In this document: one piece after another, positions 6,339 through 13,069 of the stretch
Layout: each line of letters starts with the position of its first letter
Position numbering within the stretch: position 1 is the first letter of the stretch
Program-made: the position numbers and the translations under genes
Notes under the pieces: generated by a model
What the model was told of the DNA's origin: nothing
Database searches by the model: none
Seen by the model: the letters and a program-made list of their open reading frames with translations, nothing else
NCBI GenBank assembly: GCA_910585945.1
Contig: CAJUHZ010000042.1
Location: 1 to 22,170, forward strand
Length of the DNA stretch: 22,170 bases
Direction of reading: 5' to 3'
From: an uncultured Bilophila sp.
Lineage (GTDB): Bacteria; Desulfobacterota; Desulfovibrionia; Desulfovibrionales; Desulfovibrionaceae

Positions 6339-7487
6339 TTAGGCAAGGATGTTGCCGGCGATGACCATCTTCTGCACTTCGCTGGTGCCTTCGTAGATTT
6401 CGGTAATCTTCGCGTCGCGCATCATGCGTTCCACAGGGTAGCTGCGGGTGTAGCCGATGCCGCCGTGGATCTGCACGGACTTCGTCGTCACGTCCATCGC
6501 GGTTTCAGCGGCGAAGAGCTTGGCCATGGCGGCTTCCTTGCTGAAGCGCACGCCCGCGCCCTTCATGTTGGCCGCCTGGTACACGAGCAGGCGGGCGGCT
6601 TCAATCTTCGTCGCCATTTCGGCGAGCATCCACTGGATGCCCTGGTTGGCGCTGATCGGCTTGCCGAACTGCTTGCGTTCCTTGGCGTAGGAAATGGCCG
6701 CTTCCAGCGCGCCCTGGGCGATGCCGAGAGCCTGCGCGCCGATGCCCACGCGCCCGCCGTCCAGGGTCTGCATGGCGATCTTGAAGCCTTCGCCTTCCTT
6801 GCCGAGCATGTGATCGGCCGGAACTTCCATGTCCTTGAAGATGATTTCGGTGGTGGAAGAAGCGCAGATGCCCATCTTGTCTTCAACCTGGCCGACCTGG
6901 AAGCCGGGGAAGCTCTTTTCCACGGTGAAGGCGGTGATGCCCTTCAGGCCCTTGGACTTGTCGGTCATGGCGAAGATGATGAAGTTGTCGGCCACGGCCC
7001 CGTTGGTGATGAACACCTTGGCGCCGTTGACGACGTACTTGTCGCCCTTCTTCTCGGCCACGGTCTGCTGGGAGGCGGCGTCCGTGCCGGCGCCGGCTTC
7101 GGTCAGGCAGAAGGCGGCGAGCTTCTTGCCGGCGGCGAGATCGGGGATGTATTTTTCCTTGATCGCGTCGGAGCCGTATTTCAGGATGGGGTACATGCCG
7201 AGGGAGACGTGCGCGGAAAGGATGACGCCGTGCGTGGCGCACACGCGGCTCAGTTCTTCCACGGCGAGGATGTAGGAGAGCACGTCTTCGGCGCTGTCGC
7301 CGCCGCCGCCGAGGGCTTCAGGGGTGGAGAGGCCGAAGAGGCCAAGCTCCGCCATGCGCTTCACGGTTTCAGTCGGGAAACGGTGGTTTTTGTCGATTTC
7401 CGCCGCGATGGGCTTCACTTCGTTTTCGGCGAATTCGCGAACCATGTTCCTGATAAGCGTCTGGTCTTCCGTAAGTTGGTAGCCCAT
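6339..7487 (-). CDS. Acyl-CoA dehydrogenase (short-chain/CaiA-YdiO-like class)
   Basis: The 382-aa flavoenzyme interconverts an acyl-CoA and its 2-enoyl-CoA with ETF as electron partner. Visible features are the FAD/substrate block CLTEAGAGTDAAS, the mid-domain KVFITNGAVAD, and the C-terminal family signature GGIGYTRSYPVERMMRD. It ends in IYEGTSEVQ, where E366 is the expected catalytic base. Length is typical (about 380). Start ATG 7487 has an AGGAGG Shine-Dalgarno 8 nt upstream. It is first gene of the minus-strand operon with fixA, fixB, fixC and fixX, an arrangement like caiA/fixABCX and ydiO/ydiQRST of enterics. The substrate is not deducible; it could run as an enoyl-CoA reductase. A small dyad AACTG-N4-CAGTT lies at 7503-7516 in the leader. 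Confidence 0.95.
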   Translation of the reverse strand: MGYQLTEDQTLIRNMVREFAENEVKPIAAEIDKNHRFPTETVKRMAELGLFGLSTPEALGGGGDSAEDVLSYILAVEELSRVCATHGVILSAHVSLGMYPILKYGSDAIKEKYIPDLAAGKKLAAFCLTEAGAGTDAASQQTVAEKKGDKYVVNGAKVFITNGAVADNFIIFAMTDKSKGLKGITAFTVEKSFPGFQVGQVEDKMGICASSTTEIIFKDMEVPADHMLGKEGEGFKIAMQTLDGGRVGIGAQALGIAQGALEAAISYAKERKQFGKPISANQGIQWMLAEMATKIEAARLLVYQAANMKGAGVRFSKEAAMAKLFAAETAMDVTTKSVQIHGGIGYTRSYPVERMMRDAKITEIYEGTSEVQKMVIAGNILA

Positions 7488-7643
7488 GGTTTCAACCTCC
7501 TGAACTGGTTGCAGTTATTTTTTTATCAAACACACGATGCCACAACACTCCATCCACATATTTACCCTGCCCGTTTTTTTTCCGCAAGCTTTTTCTCCGG
7601 TCAGGGCTGGTCAGTTCAGCAATATCCTCTTTGTCAGGAATAA

Positions 7644-7675
7644 ATACTGATATAAAAAATAATAAAATTCAGTAT
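7644..7675. promoter_or_regulatory. AT-rich dyad, possible operator
   Basis: ATACTGA (7644-7650) and TCAGTAT (7669-7675) are perfect inverted half-sites around an 18-bp spacer that is almost all A/T. It lies about 160-190 bp upstream of the acyl-CoA dehydrogenase start. No cognate regulator is identified. Confidence 0.35.
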
Positions 7676-7699
7676 GTTTTACTAGAACGCCGCTTTTCG

Positions 7700-7722
7700 A
7701 TGCGATATTGTCGCATTTTTTT
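7700..7722 (+). terminator. Hairpin plus T7, orphan terminator-like structure or operator
   Basis: ATGCGA-TATTG-TCGCAT (7700-7716) is a perfect 6-bp dyad, directly followed by a run of seven T (7716-7722). No plus-strand gene lies upstream for it to terminate. The 6-5-6 spacing also suits a dimeric regulator site. Confidence 0.35.
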
Positions 7723-8101
7723 GACAATACCGGATGCGCGACGGCCGGTGAAACAGCGCGTTTGCAGCGCCGCCGCACGGTGAAAAGCCCCCTGCCCGGC
7801 GCGCGGCCGCGTGTTGGAAACGCTTTTTTTGTCCTGCTACGGGAAAAAAAGCACAAGTTTGTTTCCGGCGTGACGCCGGGGGCAGGGCAACCGCATGAAC
7901 ATGGATAACATTCTGAAATAATTGATAAAAATCTTTCAGGTTTAAGGTGGAATATCTTTTTATTCCAAGTGCTTATCATGAATCATCCGATTGCCCTGAC
8001 GCCGGGGGAATGAGTTCTTGACAAGCCGCCGAAAAAATTTTGAGAGTGGCCTGTCGACGCCTGGCCCGCTGCCGCGCCGCGAGATACGCACAGAGGTTTC
8101 C

Positions 8102-9481
8102 ATGTCGCACGAAAATGCCGCCGCTCTTGAAAAAGAGCCTGTGGGCGGACTGCTTCTCCGTTACTCCATGCCCGCCATTGCGGGCATGGTCGTTTTTTCC
8201 CTCTATAATATTGTGGACAGCGTGTTCATCGGCCGCTGGGTGGGGCCGCTGGCGCTTTCCGGCCTGGCGGTGGCCTTTCCGGTCATGAATCTCACCTTTG
8301 CGTTCGGGATGCTGGTGGGCATCGGCGGGGCTTCGATCTGTTCCATCCGCATGGGGCGGAAAGACATGGACGGCGCGGCGCGGGCGCTCGGCAACGTTGT
8401 TGTGCTCAATCTTGTTGCCAGCCTTCTTTTCGGGCTGCTGTGTCTGGCCTTCATCGATCCGATTCTGCTTGCGTTCGGGGCCAGCGCGGACACGCTCGCG
8501 CATGCCGGCGACTTCATGCGGGTGATTCTGCTGGGGCTGCCGTTCACCTACACGATGTTCAACCTCAATCACGTCATGCGGGCTTCGGGCTATCCGCGCA
8601 AGGCGATGCTGTCGGCCGTGGTGACCGTGGGGTTCAATATCGCGCTTGCCCCGCTGTTCATTTACCTCCTGGGCTGGGGGATGCGCGGCGCGGCCCTGGC
8701 CACGGTCCTCTCGCAGGGCATGGGCATGCTCTGGGTGTTGCGGCATTTTCGGGACAGGGAAAGCGCGCTGCACTTTCAGCCCGGCATCTACAGACTGCGG
8801 GCGGATGTGCTCAGGGGCATTCTCTCCATCGGGCTTTCGCCCTTTCTCATGAATGTTTGCGCCTGTGCGGTGGTGGCGCTGATCAACATCGGCCTGGGGC
8901 GGTACGGGGGCGATCTGGCCGTGGGGGCCTATGGCGTCATCAACCGGGTCCTCATGATGTTCGTCATGATCCTCATGGGCCTGACGCAGGGCATGCAACC
9001 CATAGTGGGCTACAACTACGGAGCCAAACGCATGGAGCGCGTGCGGCAGGCGCTCGGGTACGGCGTGATCGCCGGGGTGAGCATCGCCACGTTCGGCTTT
9101 CTGGCCGCGGAGTGCTTCCCCCGGTTCATTTCCTCCCTGTTCACCGACGACGCCGTGACCATTGATTTCGCCACCACCGGGATGCGCCTGAGCGCGCTTG
9201 TCTTCCCTCTGGTGGGGTGCCAGATCGTCATCATCAATTTCTTCCAGTCCATCGGTCGGGCCAAGCTTTCCATTTTTCTGTCGCTGACGCGGCAGTTGCT
9301 CTTTCTCATTCCCGGCTTGATTTTGTTCCCCCGTTTTTGGGGTCTGAACGGCATCTGGATCAGCATTCCGGCGGCCGATGTGTTGGCCTTCGTCACCTGC
9401 ATGGGGGTGTTCGCCATGTTTCGCCGGGAGATGCGCCCTTCGGGGAACGGGGCGGCCGCCGGGCAAAAGGAGCAGACATGA
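8102..9481 (+). CDS. MATE-family efflux transporter
   Basis: The 459-aa inner-membrane protein has about 12 hydrophobic segments. MATE transporters are Na+- or H+-coupled antiporters of drugs or other organic compounds. The N-terminal half holds LLLRYSMPAIAGMVVFSLYN and VDSVFIGRWVGPLALSGLA, both typical of MATE/MepA proteins. The second half holds the family signature GLTQGMQPIVGYNYGAK followed by RVRQAL. ATG 8102 (MSHENAAAL) is preferred over TTG 8018 because the added 28 residues are low-complexity and AGAGG precedes the ATG. Its stop overlaps the start of the carbonic anhydrase gene (ATGA), so the two form one operon. The substrate is unknown. Confidence 0.94.
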   Translation: MSHENAAALEKEPVGGLLLRYSMPAIAGMVVFSLYNIVDSVFIGRWVGPLALSGLAVAFPVMNLTFAFGMLVGIGGASICSIRMGRKDMDGAARALGNVVVLNLVASLLFGLLCLAFIDPILLAFGASADTLAHAGDFMRVILLGLPFTYTMFNLNHVMRASGYPRKAMLSAVVTVGFNIALAPLFIYLLGWGMRGAALATVLSQGMGMLWVLRHFRDRESALHFQPGIYRLRADVLRGILSIGLSPFLMNVCACAVVALINIGLGRYGGDLAVGAYGVINRVLMMFVMILMGLTQGMQPIVGYNYGAKRMERVRQALGYGVIAGVSIATFGFLAAECFPRFISSLFTDDAVTIDFATTGMRLSALVFPLVGCQIVIINFFQSIGRAKLSIFLSLTRQLLFLIPGLILFPRFWGLNGIWISIPAADVLAFVTCMGVFAMFRREMRPSGNGAAAGQKEQT

Positions 9482-10152
9482 GCTTTGATCCGCTTTTTAC
9501 CCGTTTTGTCGACGGATTCCGCCAGTTTCACGCCACATGGTACGAGGGCGGCCACAATCTCTACAAGGAATTGCGCGCCGGGCAAAAGCCGGTGGCCGTT
9601 GTGGTGGCGTGCAGCGATTCGCGCGTGGACCCGGTGCAGATTCTGAACGCGCGCCCGGGGGAACTCTTCGTGATCCGCAATGTGGCGAATCTGGTTCCCC
9701 CGCACGAGCCGGACACGCACCATCACGGCGTCAGTTCCGCCCTTGAATACGCCATACGGCACTTGCGCGTGCGCCACATCATCGTCATGGGGCATGCGCA
9801 CTGCGGGGGCTTCGCCAATCTGCTGGGCGGCGGGCATGAGCAGGATGTCTTTCTCAACGTCTGGCTGGATCAGGCGCAACTGGCCAAACGCGAGGCGGAA
9901 CGCCTCCCTCCCTCGGTCGGGCCGGAGGCGCGGCAGCGCGCCTGCGAAATGAACGGGGTGCGCATTTCCTTGCGGAATCTGCGGACGTTCCCCTGGATCG
10001 AGCAGGCTCTGGCCAAAAATCGTCTGCACCTGCACGGCCTGTATTTTGACATGAGCGCGGGCGAACTCCTGTGTCTTGATCCGGAAAGCGACATGTTCAT
10101 TCCCCTTGAAGAAACCCTGCGGGGCGCTCGCGCCGCCGCTGACGGGGGCTGA
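9478..10152 (+). CDS. Beta-class carbonic anhydrase
   Basis: The 224-aa zinc enzyme interconverts CO2 and bicarbonate in the cytoplasm. The expected beta-CA zinc set is present: C45, D47 and R49 in ACSDSRVDP, then H106 and C109 in GHAHCGG. RPGELFVIRNVAN (59-71) and SALEYAIRHLRVRHIIVMGH are also family-typical. Length fits a bacterial beta-CA. It starts at an ATGA overlap with the upstream MATE stop, so translational coupling is likely. An in-frame opening further upstream (from 9217) lies inside the MATE gene and is not used. A tract of GC-rich hairpins follows from 10172. Confidence 0.95.
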   Translation: MSFDPLFTRFVDGFRQFHATWYEGGHNLYKELRAGQKPVAVVVACSDSRVDPVQILNARPGELFVIRNVANLVPPHEPDTHHHGVSSALEYAIRHLRVRHIIVMGHAHCGGFANLLGGGHEQDVFLNVWLDQAQLAKREAERLPPSVGPEARQRACEMNGVRISLRNLRTFPWIEQALAKNRLHLHGLYFDMSAGELLCLDPESDMFIPLEETLRGARAAADGG

Positions 10153-10171
10153 CCCCGGGGGCGGCATTTTT

Positions 10172-10232
10172 GTGGGGCGCTGCCCCACGCCCCGTCGGGG
10201 GGCATGATGCCCCCCGAACCCCCTCGGTTGGG
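10172..10232. repeat. Run of GC-rich palindromes after the carbonic anhydrase gene
   Basis: GTGGGGC-GCT-GCCCCAC lies at 10172-10188. A 9-bp-arm palindrome, GGGGGGCAT-G-ATGCCCCCC, lies at 10197-10215. CCCCC/GGGGG pairing follows around 10219-10232. There is no T-run. A related GGGGGC-N5-GCCCCC palindrome is at 19522-19538. They look like members of a dispersed REP-like palindrome family. The remaining bases to 10337 hold no gene. Confidence 0.5.
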
Positions 10233-10337
10233 GGCGCGCAATGCCTTGATATCGGCTGGATGACCGGCTTTTGGCCTTCTGCCGGGGCCGCGTCCCCGAC
10301 GCGCGGGCGGGATTTTTGCAAAGCCGACAAAAAAGGC

Positions 10338-10366
10338 TTGTCAACGGCACGCAAACGCGCTAAGAA
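10338..10366 (+). promoter_or_regulatory. Promoter of tRNA-Pro
   Basis: TTGTCA (10338-10343, 5 of 6 consensus), a 17-nt spacer, and TAAGAA (10361-10366). The expected start point is only a few bases before the tRNA 5' end. Confidence 0.5.
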
Positions 10367-10376
10367 ACGTGCCTCA

Positions 10377-10453
10377 CGGGATGTGGCTCAGTCTGGTAGA
10401 GCGCTGCGTTCGGGACGCAGAGATCGCGCGTTCAAATCGCGCCATCCCGACCA
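10377..10453 (+). tRNA. tRNA-Pro (anticodon CGG)
   Basis: A complete 77-nt cloverleaf with encoded CCA. Acceptor arms are CGGGATG/CATCCCG with discriminator A. The anticodon arm is CTGCG-TTCGGGA-CGCAG, giving anticodon CGG (reads CCG). The T arm is GCGCG-TTCAAAT-CGCGC. An intrinsic terminator follows 8 nt later. It has its own promoter and is not part of a tRNA array. No integrated element is attached to its 3' end. Confidence 0.97.
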
Positions 10454-10461
10454 GAGACGAC

Positions 10462-10494
10462 AAAAGGTTGCGACGTTTGCCGCAACCTTTTTTT
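10462..10494 (+). terminator. Intrinsic terminator of tRNA-Pro
   Basis: An 11-bp stem (10462-10472 with 10481-10491, core GGTTGCG/CGCAACC) closes an 8-nt loop. A run of seven T (10488-10494) overlaps the end of the stem. The Nudix gene converges from the other side, 29 nt away. Confidence 0.9.
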
Positions 10495-10523
10495 GTGCGC
10501 GATCCCTTGCGGGCGCGAATGGC

Positions 10524-11006
10524 TCATGCCCGGCCGGTCACGGCCGCGGCCGCCCGTTCGCCGCGCAGCCATGCCCTGAAGTGATCCAGAATGCGGGCGT
10601 GGTCAAAGGCCAGGTTTTCCGGCAGGGCTTCCGGCCGATGCCAGGCCGCGGCGGCCGCGTCGTCGCCGGCGGCGAGTTTTTCCGGCTCCCGAGTCGACGC
10701 GATGTAGACCACGGAGAGGGTGTGCCGGCGCGGATCGCGCGCCGGGTCCGAATAGACGCCGAGCAGCGCTTCAAGTGTGACGTGCAGGCCGGTCTCCTCG
10801 AACGCTTCGCGCGCGGCCGCCTCTTCCACGCTTTCGCCCGTGTCCACAAAGCCGCCGGGCAGGGCGAAGCCGAAGGGCGGGCCGCTCCGCTCGATCAGCA
10901 CGACGCCGCGTTCGGGCGCATGAATGATGATATCCACCGTGGGCGCGGGGTTGCGCCACGTCTCCACAATGGCCCCGCATCGGGGGCAGATCAGCCCTTC
11001 CCGCAT
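10524..11006 (-). CDS. Nudix hydrolase with N-terminal CxxC
   Basis: The 160-aa product cleaves nucleoside-diphosphate-linked compounds (family role; substrate unknown). A full Nudix box spans residues 52-74: G52, E58, then REAFEETGL with R66, E67, E70, E71 and G73. The N-terminus has CPRCG (C7, C10), half of a zinc ribbon; a second cysteine pair is not present. Start ATG 11006 has a GGGAGG Shine-Dalgarno and begins right at the conserved MREGLICPRCG. The longer frame back to 11468 runs antisense into the next gene and is rejected. It stands alone, convergent with tRNA-Pro. Confidence 0.92.
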   Translation of the reverse strand: MREGLICPRCGAIVETWRNPAPTVDIIIHAPERGVVLIERSGPPFGFALPGGFVDTGESVEEAAAREAFEETGLHVTLEALLGVYSDPARDPRRHTLSVVYIASTREPEKLAAGDDAAAAAWHRPEALPENLAFDHARILDHFRAWLRGERAAAAVTGRA

Positions 11007-11323
11007 GTCTTTTCCTCCCTTGTTCTTGCCGCACGGCGTTGGGAGCGGGCCGAAGCCGCGGGCGTTTGCGAAGAATGCGCAACATGGTTTCGGGCCGGCC
11101 CGACACAACGAGGCTGACCATGAAGCGGTTGCGCTGTCAATCGGGCTGCTTCCCGGAACGCCTCTTGCGCGCCTGCCTGCATCCGCTCCATCGGGCACTC
11201 GAAGGCATGTTTTTTGCTGAAGTTCAAATTCACGGGATCTGCCGGCAAAGGCGGCAAAATCGGCCGTCTCTTTCTGCATAGCCGAAGGCCGGGAAACGGG
11301 TTCCCGCATTGGGGAGACACGTT
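11007..11323. other. 317-bp divergent intergenic region
   Basis: This separates the Nudix gene (minus) from the unrecognised plus-strand gene. Short frames on both strands lack Shine-Dalgarno sites and domains. A perfect 14-bp palindrome, TCGGGCCGGCCCGA, is at 11090-11103. A perfect minus-strand TTGACA (11135-11140) has no acceptable -10 at the right distance. Nothing else can be supported. Confidence 0.55.
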
Positions 11324-11938
11324 GTGGACAACGAATATACAGCCTTTTCTTCAGAGAATTCCATGCTTCATCTGCATCGCTTTTCGGCCGGTTCGGCTGG
11401 CCCGGCCCCGACAGACATGGCGGCATTTCTTGCCGGGCCGGAGGTGCGGCGCGCCCTGGCCGCGACATCTCTGGAGCACGCGCAGCCGGATCTTCTGAAT
11501 TCCCTGACCCGCCTTGCCGCTGAAGCGGAACCGCTGCTTTCGGATATGGAGGACACGCTCGACGCGCTCAAGGAAATGTTTCTGGAAATGTTGCGCGCCA
11601 GGCTGACCGAGGTGGGCGTGAATGTGGAAGAGACGCGCCTTGTGGTTGGTCTGGACGCGGCAGGGCGTTTCGGCGTGCCGGATCGGACGGGCGCGTCCGG
11701 CGAGGCGCTGGACGCCGCGCTGACCGCCACTCCCGAACTGGAGGCCGTGTTGCGGGAGATCGCCCGACAGTCTCTGCTGTTGCGCGGGCTTCAGGATATC
11801 GGAGCGGCTGTGACGCAGGGCGGGCCCGCCGCGCCCGGGGCAGCTTCAGCCGACAGGGATGCGGGCGAAGCCCGCGCCTATCCCTATCATGTCTGCCTGC
11901 GGGGCGCGCTGTCGCACTTCTATTTTCCGGCGCGCTGA
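11324..11938 (+). CDS. Unrecognised ~204-aa protein
   Basis: I do not recognise this protein. It appears soluble: no signal peptide or membrane segment is visible. The middle is acidic and helical with leucine-rich heptad-like stretches (around LLNSLTRLAAEAEPLLSDME and DALKEMFLEMLRARLTEVGV). A short Gly/Ala/Pro-rich region precedes the C-terminal YPYHVCLRGALSHFYFPAR. GTG 11324 is chosen because GGGGAG sits 7 nt upstream; ATG 11363 (MLHLHRF) is the alternative, with a weaker AGAG site. The codon pattern is consistent with a real gene and the antisense frame looks like a shadow. It lies just upstream of ssrA. A weak hairpin with T4 (11972-11990) may terminate it. Confidence 0.65.
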   Translation: MDNEYTAFSSENSMLHLHRFSAGSAGPAPTDMAAFLAGPEVRRALAATSLEHAQPDLLNSLTRLAAEAEPLLSDMEDTLDALKEMFLEMLRARLTEVGVNVEETRLVVGLDAAGRFGVPDRTGASGEALDAALTATPELEAVLREIARQSLLLRGLQDIGAAVTQGGPAAPGAASADRDAGEARAYPYHVCLRGALSHFYFPAR

Positions 11939-11981
11939 AAACAGGGTCCGCCGCGCCGTATGCCGGTCAGGGGCAAAGCCC

Positions 11982-12009
11982 TTGCCTTTTCGTCCGGAAT
12001 GCCTATACT
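11982..12009 (+). promoter_or_regulatory. Promoter of ssrA
   Basis: TTGCCT (11982-11987), a 16-nt spacer, and TATACT (12004-12009, 5 of 6). The predicted start near 12016 leaves a leader of about 48 nt for removal by RNase P. The -35 overlaps a small hairpin plus T4 from the upstream gene. Confidence 0.65.
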
Positions 12010-12063
12010 TCTTGCGGGTTCGGCGTAACAGGCCGGACACCGCAAATCACACAGCGCAACCAG

Positions 12064-12440
12064 GGGGGCGCACTGGTTTCGACGGGGATGTTGAAGCCGA
12101 AGCGGCAGGTCGAGGCGCCGCTGGCCTCGTAAAAAGCGGCACACAAGTAATTGCCAACAACGATTACGAATACGCCTGCGCTGCTTAAGCAGCAGGGCAC
12201 TCTGACCGCTTGACGGTCACGTCGCGCAGGCGGACGCCTGATAAACCTGCGCGGCGACACTCCATCAGGCTGGCGGAAGCCGGCGCCTGCCGGGGCGCTC
12301 CGCGAGATCATACGGCGGGCTGGCCGTGTTCTGCCCGGTCGGGGGCGAAGGGCACGGCAAGACTGAAACCTGACCTAAACCTGTAGATGCTTTGCGTGAA
12401 TCTTTCTCGGACGGGGGTTCGATTCCCCCCGCCTCCACCA
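12064..12440 (+). ncRNA. ssrA: tmRNA (one-piece)
   Basis: A 377-nt tmRNA that rescues stalled ribosomes with SmpB. The 5' end GGGGGCG pairs with CGCCTCC at the 3' end to form the tRNA-like acceptor, followed by encoded ACCA. The T arm is near GGGGGTTCGATTCCCCC. The 5' domain starts with the typical cactggtttcgacgggg. The tag frame begins at GCC 12153 and ends TAA 12186-12188, encoding ANNDYEYACAA after the tRNA-borne Ala. The C-terminal -CAA replaces the commoner -LAA or -VAA. The body downstream contains pseudoknot-like GC stems. The 3' end, a frequent integration site, is intact with no element attached. Confidence 0.97.
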
Positions 12441-12455
12441 TCAGCCTTTTTCAGC

Positions 12456-12497
12456 AAGTCCCGTAGAGTTCCAAAAGCCCTACGGGACTTTGCTTTT
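12456..12497 (+). terminator. Terminator shared by ssrA and ruvC
   Basis: An 11-bp perfect stem, AAGTCCCGTAG/CTACGGGACTT (12456-12466 with 12480-12490), closes a 13-nt loop and is followed by TGCTTTT on plus. It lies between the convergent ssrA and ruvC genes, so it may act in both directions. Confidence 0.7.
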
Positions 12498-12529
12498 ATG
12501 CCTCTTTTTGTCCCCCGGGACGGAATCAA

Positions 12530-13030
12530 TCAGGCCAGTCCGGCCCGTCTTGCAAAGCGTTGCGTATTGATGTGGCAGATGGCGGCGGCCAGCGCGTCCC
12601 CGGTATCCAAGGCCCAGTCCGGCCTGACGCCGAGCATCCGCCCCACCATGAAGCTGACCTGCTCCTTGTCCGCCGCGCCCACGCCGACAACCGCCTTTTT
12701 GATGACGGAAGGCTCGTAGTCGCTGACAGGCAGATCCCGCGCCGCGCACGCCGCCACCGCAACGCCGCGCGCCTGCCCGAGCTTGAGCGCCGTGGCCGCG
12801 TTGCGGGCGGTGAAAACCTGCTCCACGGCCGCCTCGTCCGGTTTGAGCCGCACCAGGATCGCGTGCAGTTCCCTGAAGATGCAGGCCAGGCGCGTGGCGA
12901 ACGGATCCCCGGGCGAGGGACGGATCACCCCGCATTCCACCAGGCGCAGCACGCCGGATGTTTCGTTCACGACGCCCCAGCCCGTGTTGCGTGAACCAGG
13001 GTCCACGCCGATGACCGTCAGCCCGCTCAT
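12530..13030 (-). CDS. ruvC: Holliday junction resolvase RuvC
   Basis: The 166-aa endonuclease cuts Holliday junctions with RuvAB during recombination. Metal-binding residues fit the RuvC set: D10 in GVDPGSRNTGWG, E70 in VEQVF, and D142 and D145 in LDTGDALAAAICH. Length is normal (about 165-173). There is no clear Shine-Dalgarno before ATG 13030. The gene lies 39 nt after yebC in the order rlmE-yebC-ruvC, and the yebC-ruvC adjacency is widespread. The expected ruvA/ruvB partners are not in this window, because ssrA converges directly downstream. Confidence 0.97.
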   Translation of the reverse strand: MSGLTVIGVDPGSRNTGWGVVNETSGVLRLVECGVIRPSPGDPFATRLACIFRELHAILVRLKPDEAAVEQVFTARNAATALKLGQARGVAVAACAARDLPVSDYEPSVIKKAVVGVGAADKEQVSFMVGRMLGVRPDWALDTGDALAAAICHINTQRFARRAGLA

Positions 13031-13069
13031 CGCGCGCCGTCGCCGTGTTCGGCGTGGACGGGCGCGCCG

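Larger units (their letters stand above)
7488..8101. other. 614-bp divergent intergenic region, no convincing gene
   Basis: The region separates the minus-strand dehydrogenase operon from the plus-strand MATE gene and should hold both promoters. A 122-codon frame on minus (7611-7979) has no Shine-Dalgarno and no recognisable domain and is not called. The stretch 7620-7725 is strongly AT-rich against its surroundings. It contains the dyads listed separately, and CCGGCG-TGA-CGCCGG lies at 7865-7879. TTGACA occurs at 7721-7726 and 8018-8023 (plus), but neither has a good -10 at 16-18 nt. Confidence 0.6.

Noticed and set aside
3010..6342. Very long open frame on plus (1110 codons) opposite the fix operon
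   Set aside because: Antisense to four clearly recognisable genes. The translation is low-information, rich in His, Gly, Asp and Ala as expected from the complement of high-GC codons.
7520..7545. TGGCAT...TTTGA resembling a sigma-54 promoter upstream of the acyl-CoA dehydrogenase
   Set aside because: The spacing between GG and the downstream element is wrong by at least one base and the GC of the -12 box is missing.
7611..7979. 122-codon minus-strand frame in the large intergenic gap
   Set aside because: No Shine-Dalgarno, no family resemblance, and it spans the AT-rich dyads that look regulatory.
7976..9466. 496-codon open frame on minus opposite the MATE gene
   Set aside because: Antisense shadow, His/Gln/Arg-rich, no membrane segments or domains.
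9217..9477. Upstream extension of the carbonic anhydrase frame
   Set aside because: It lies wholly inside the MATE coding sequence in another frame; ATG 9478 begins the recognisable protein.
11135..11140. Perfect TTGACA on minus as a promoter for the Nudix gene
   Set aside because: No acceptable -10 sequence at 16-18 nt.
12420..12530. Possible integration site at the 3' end of ssrA
   Set aside because: ssrA is intact and is followed directly by a terminator and ruvC; no integrase or second att-like copy is visible.
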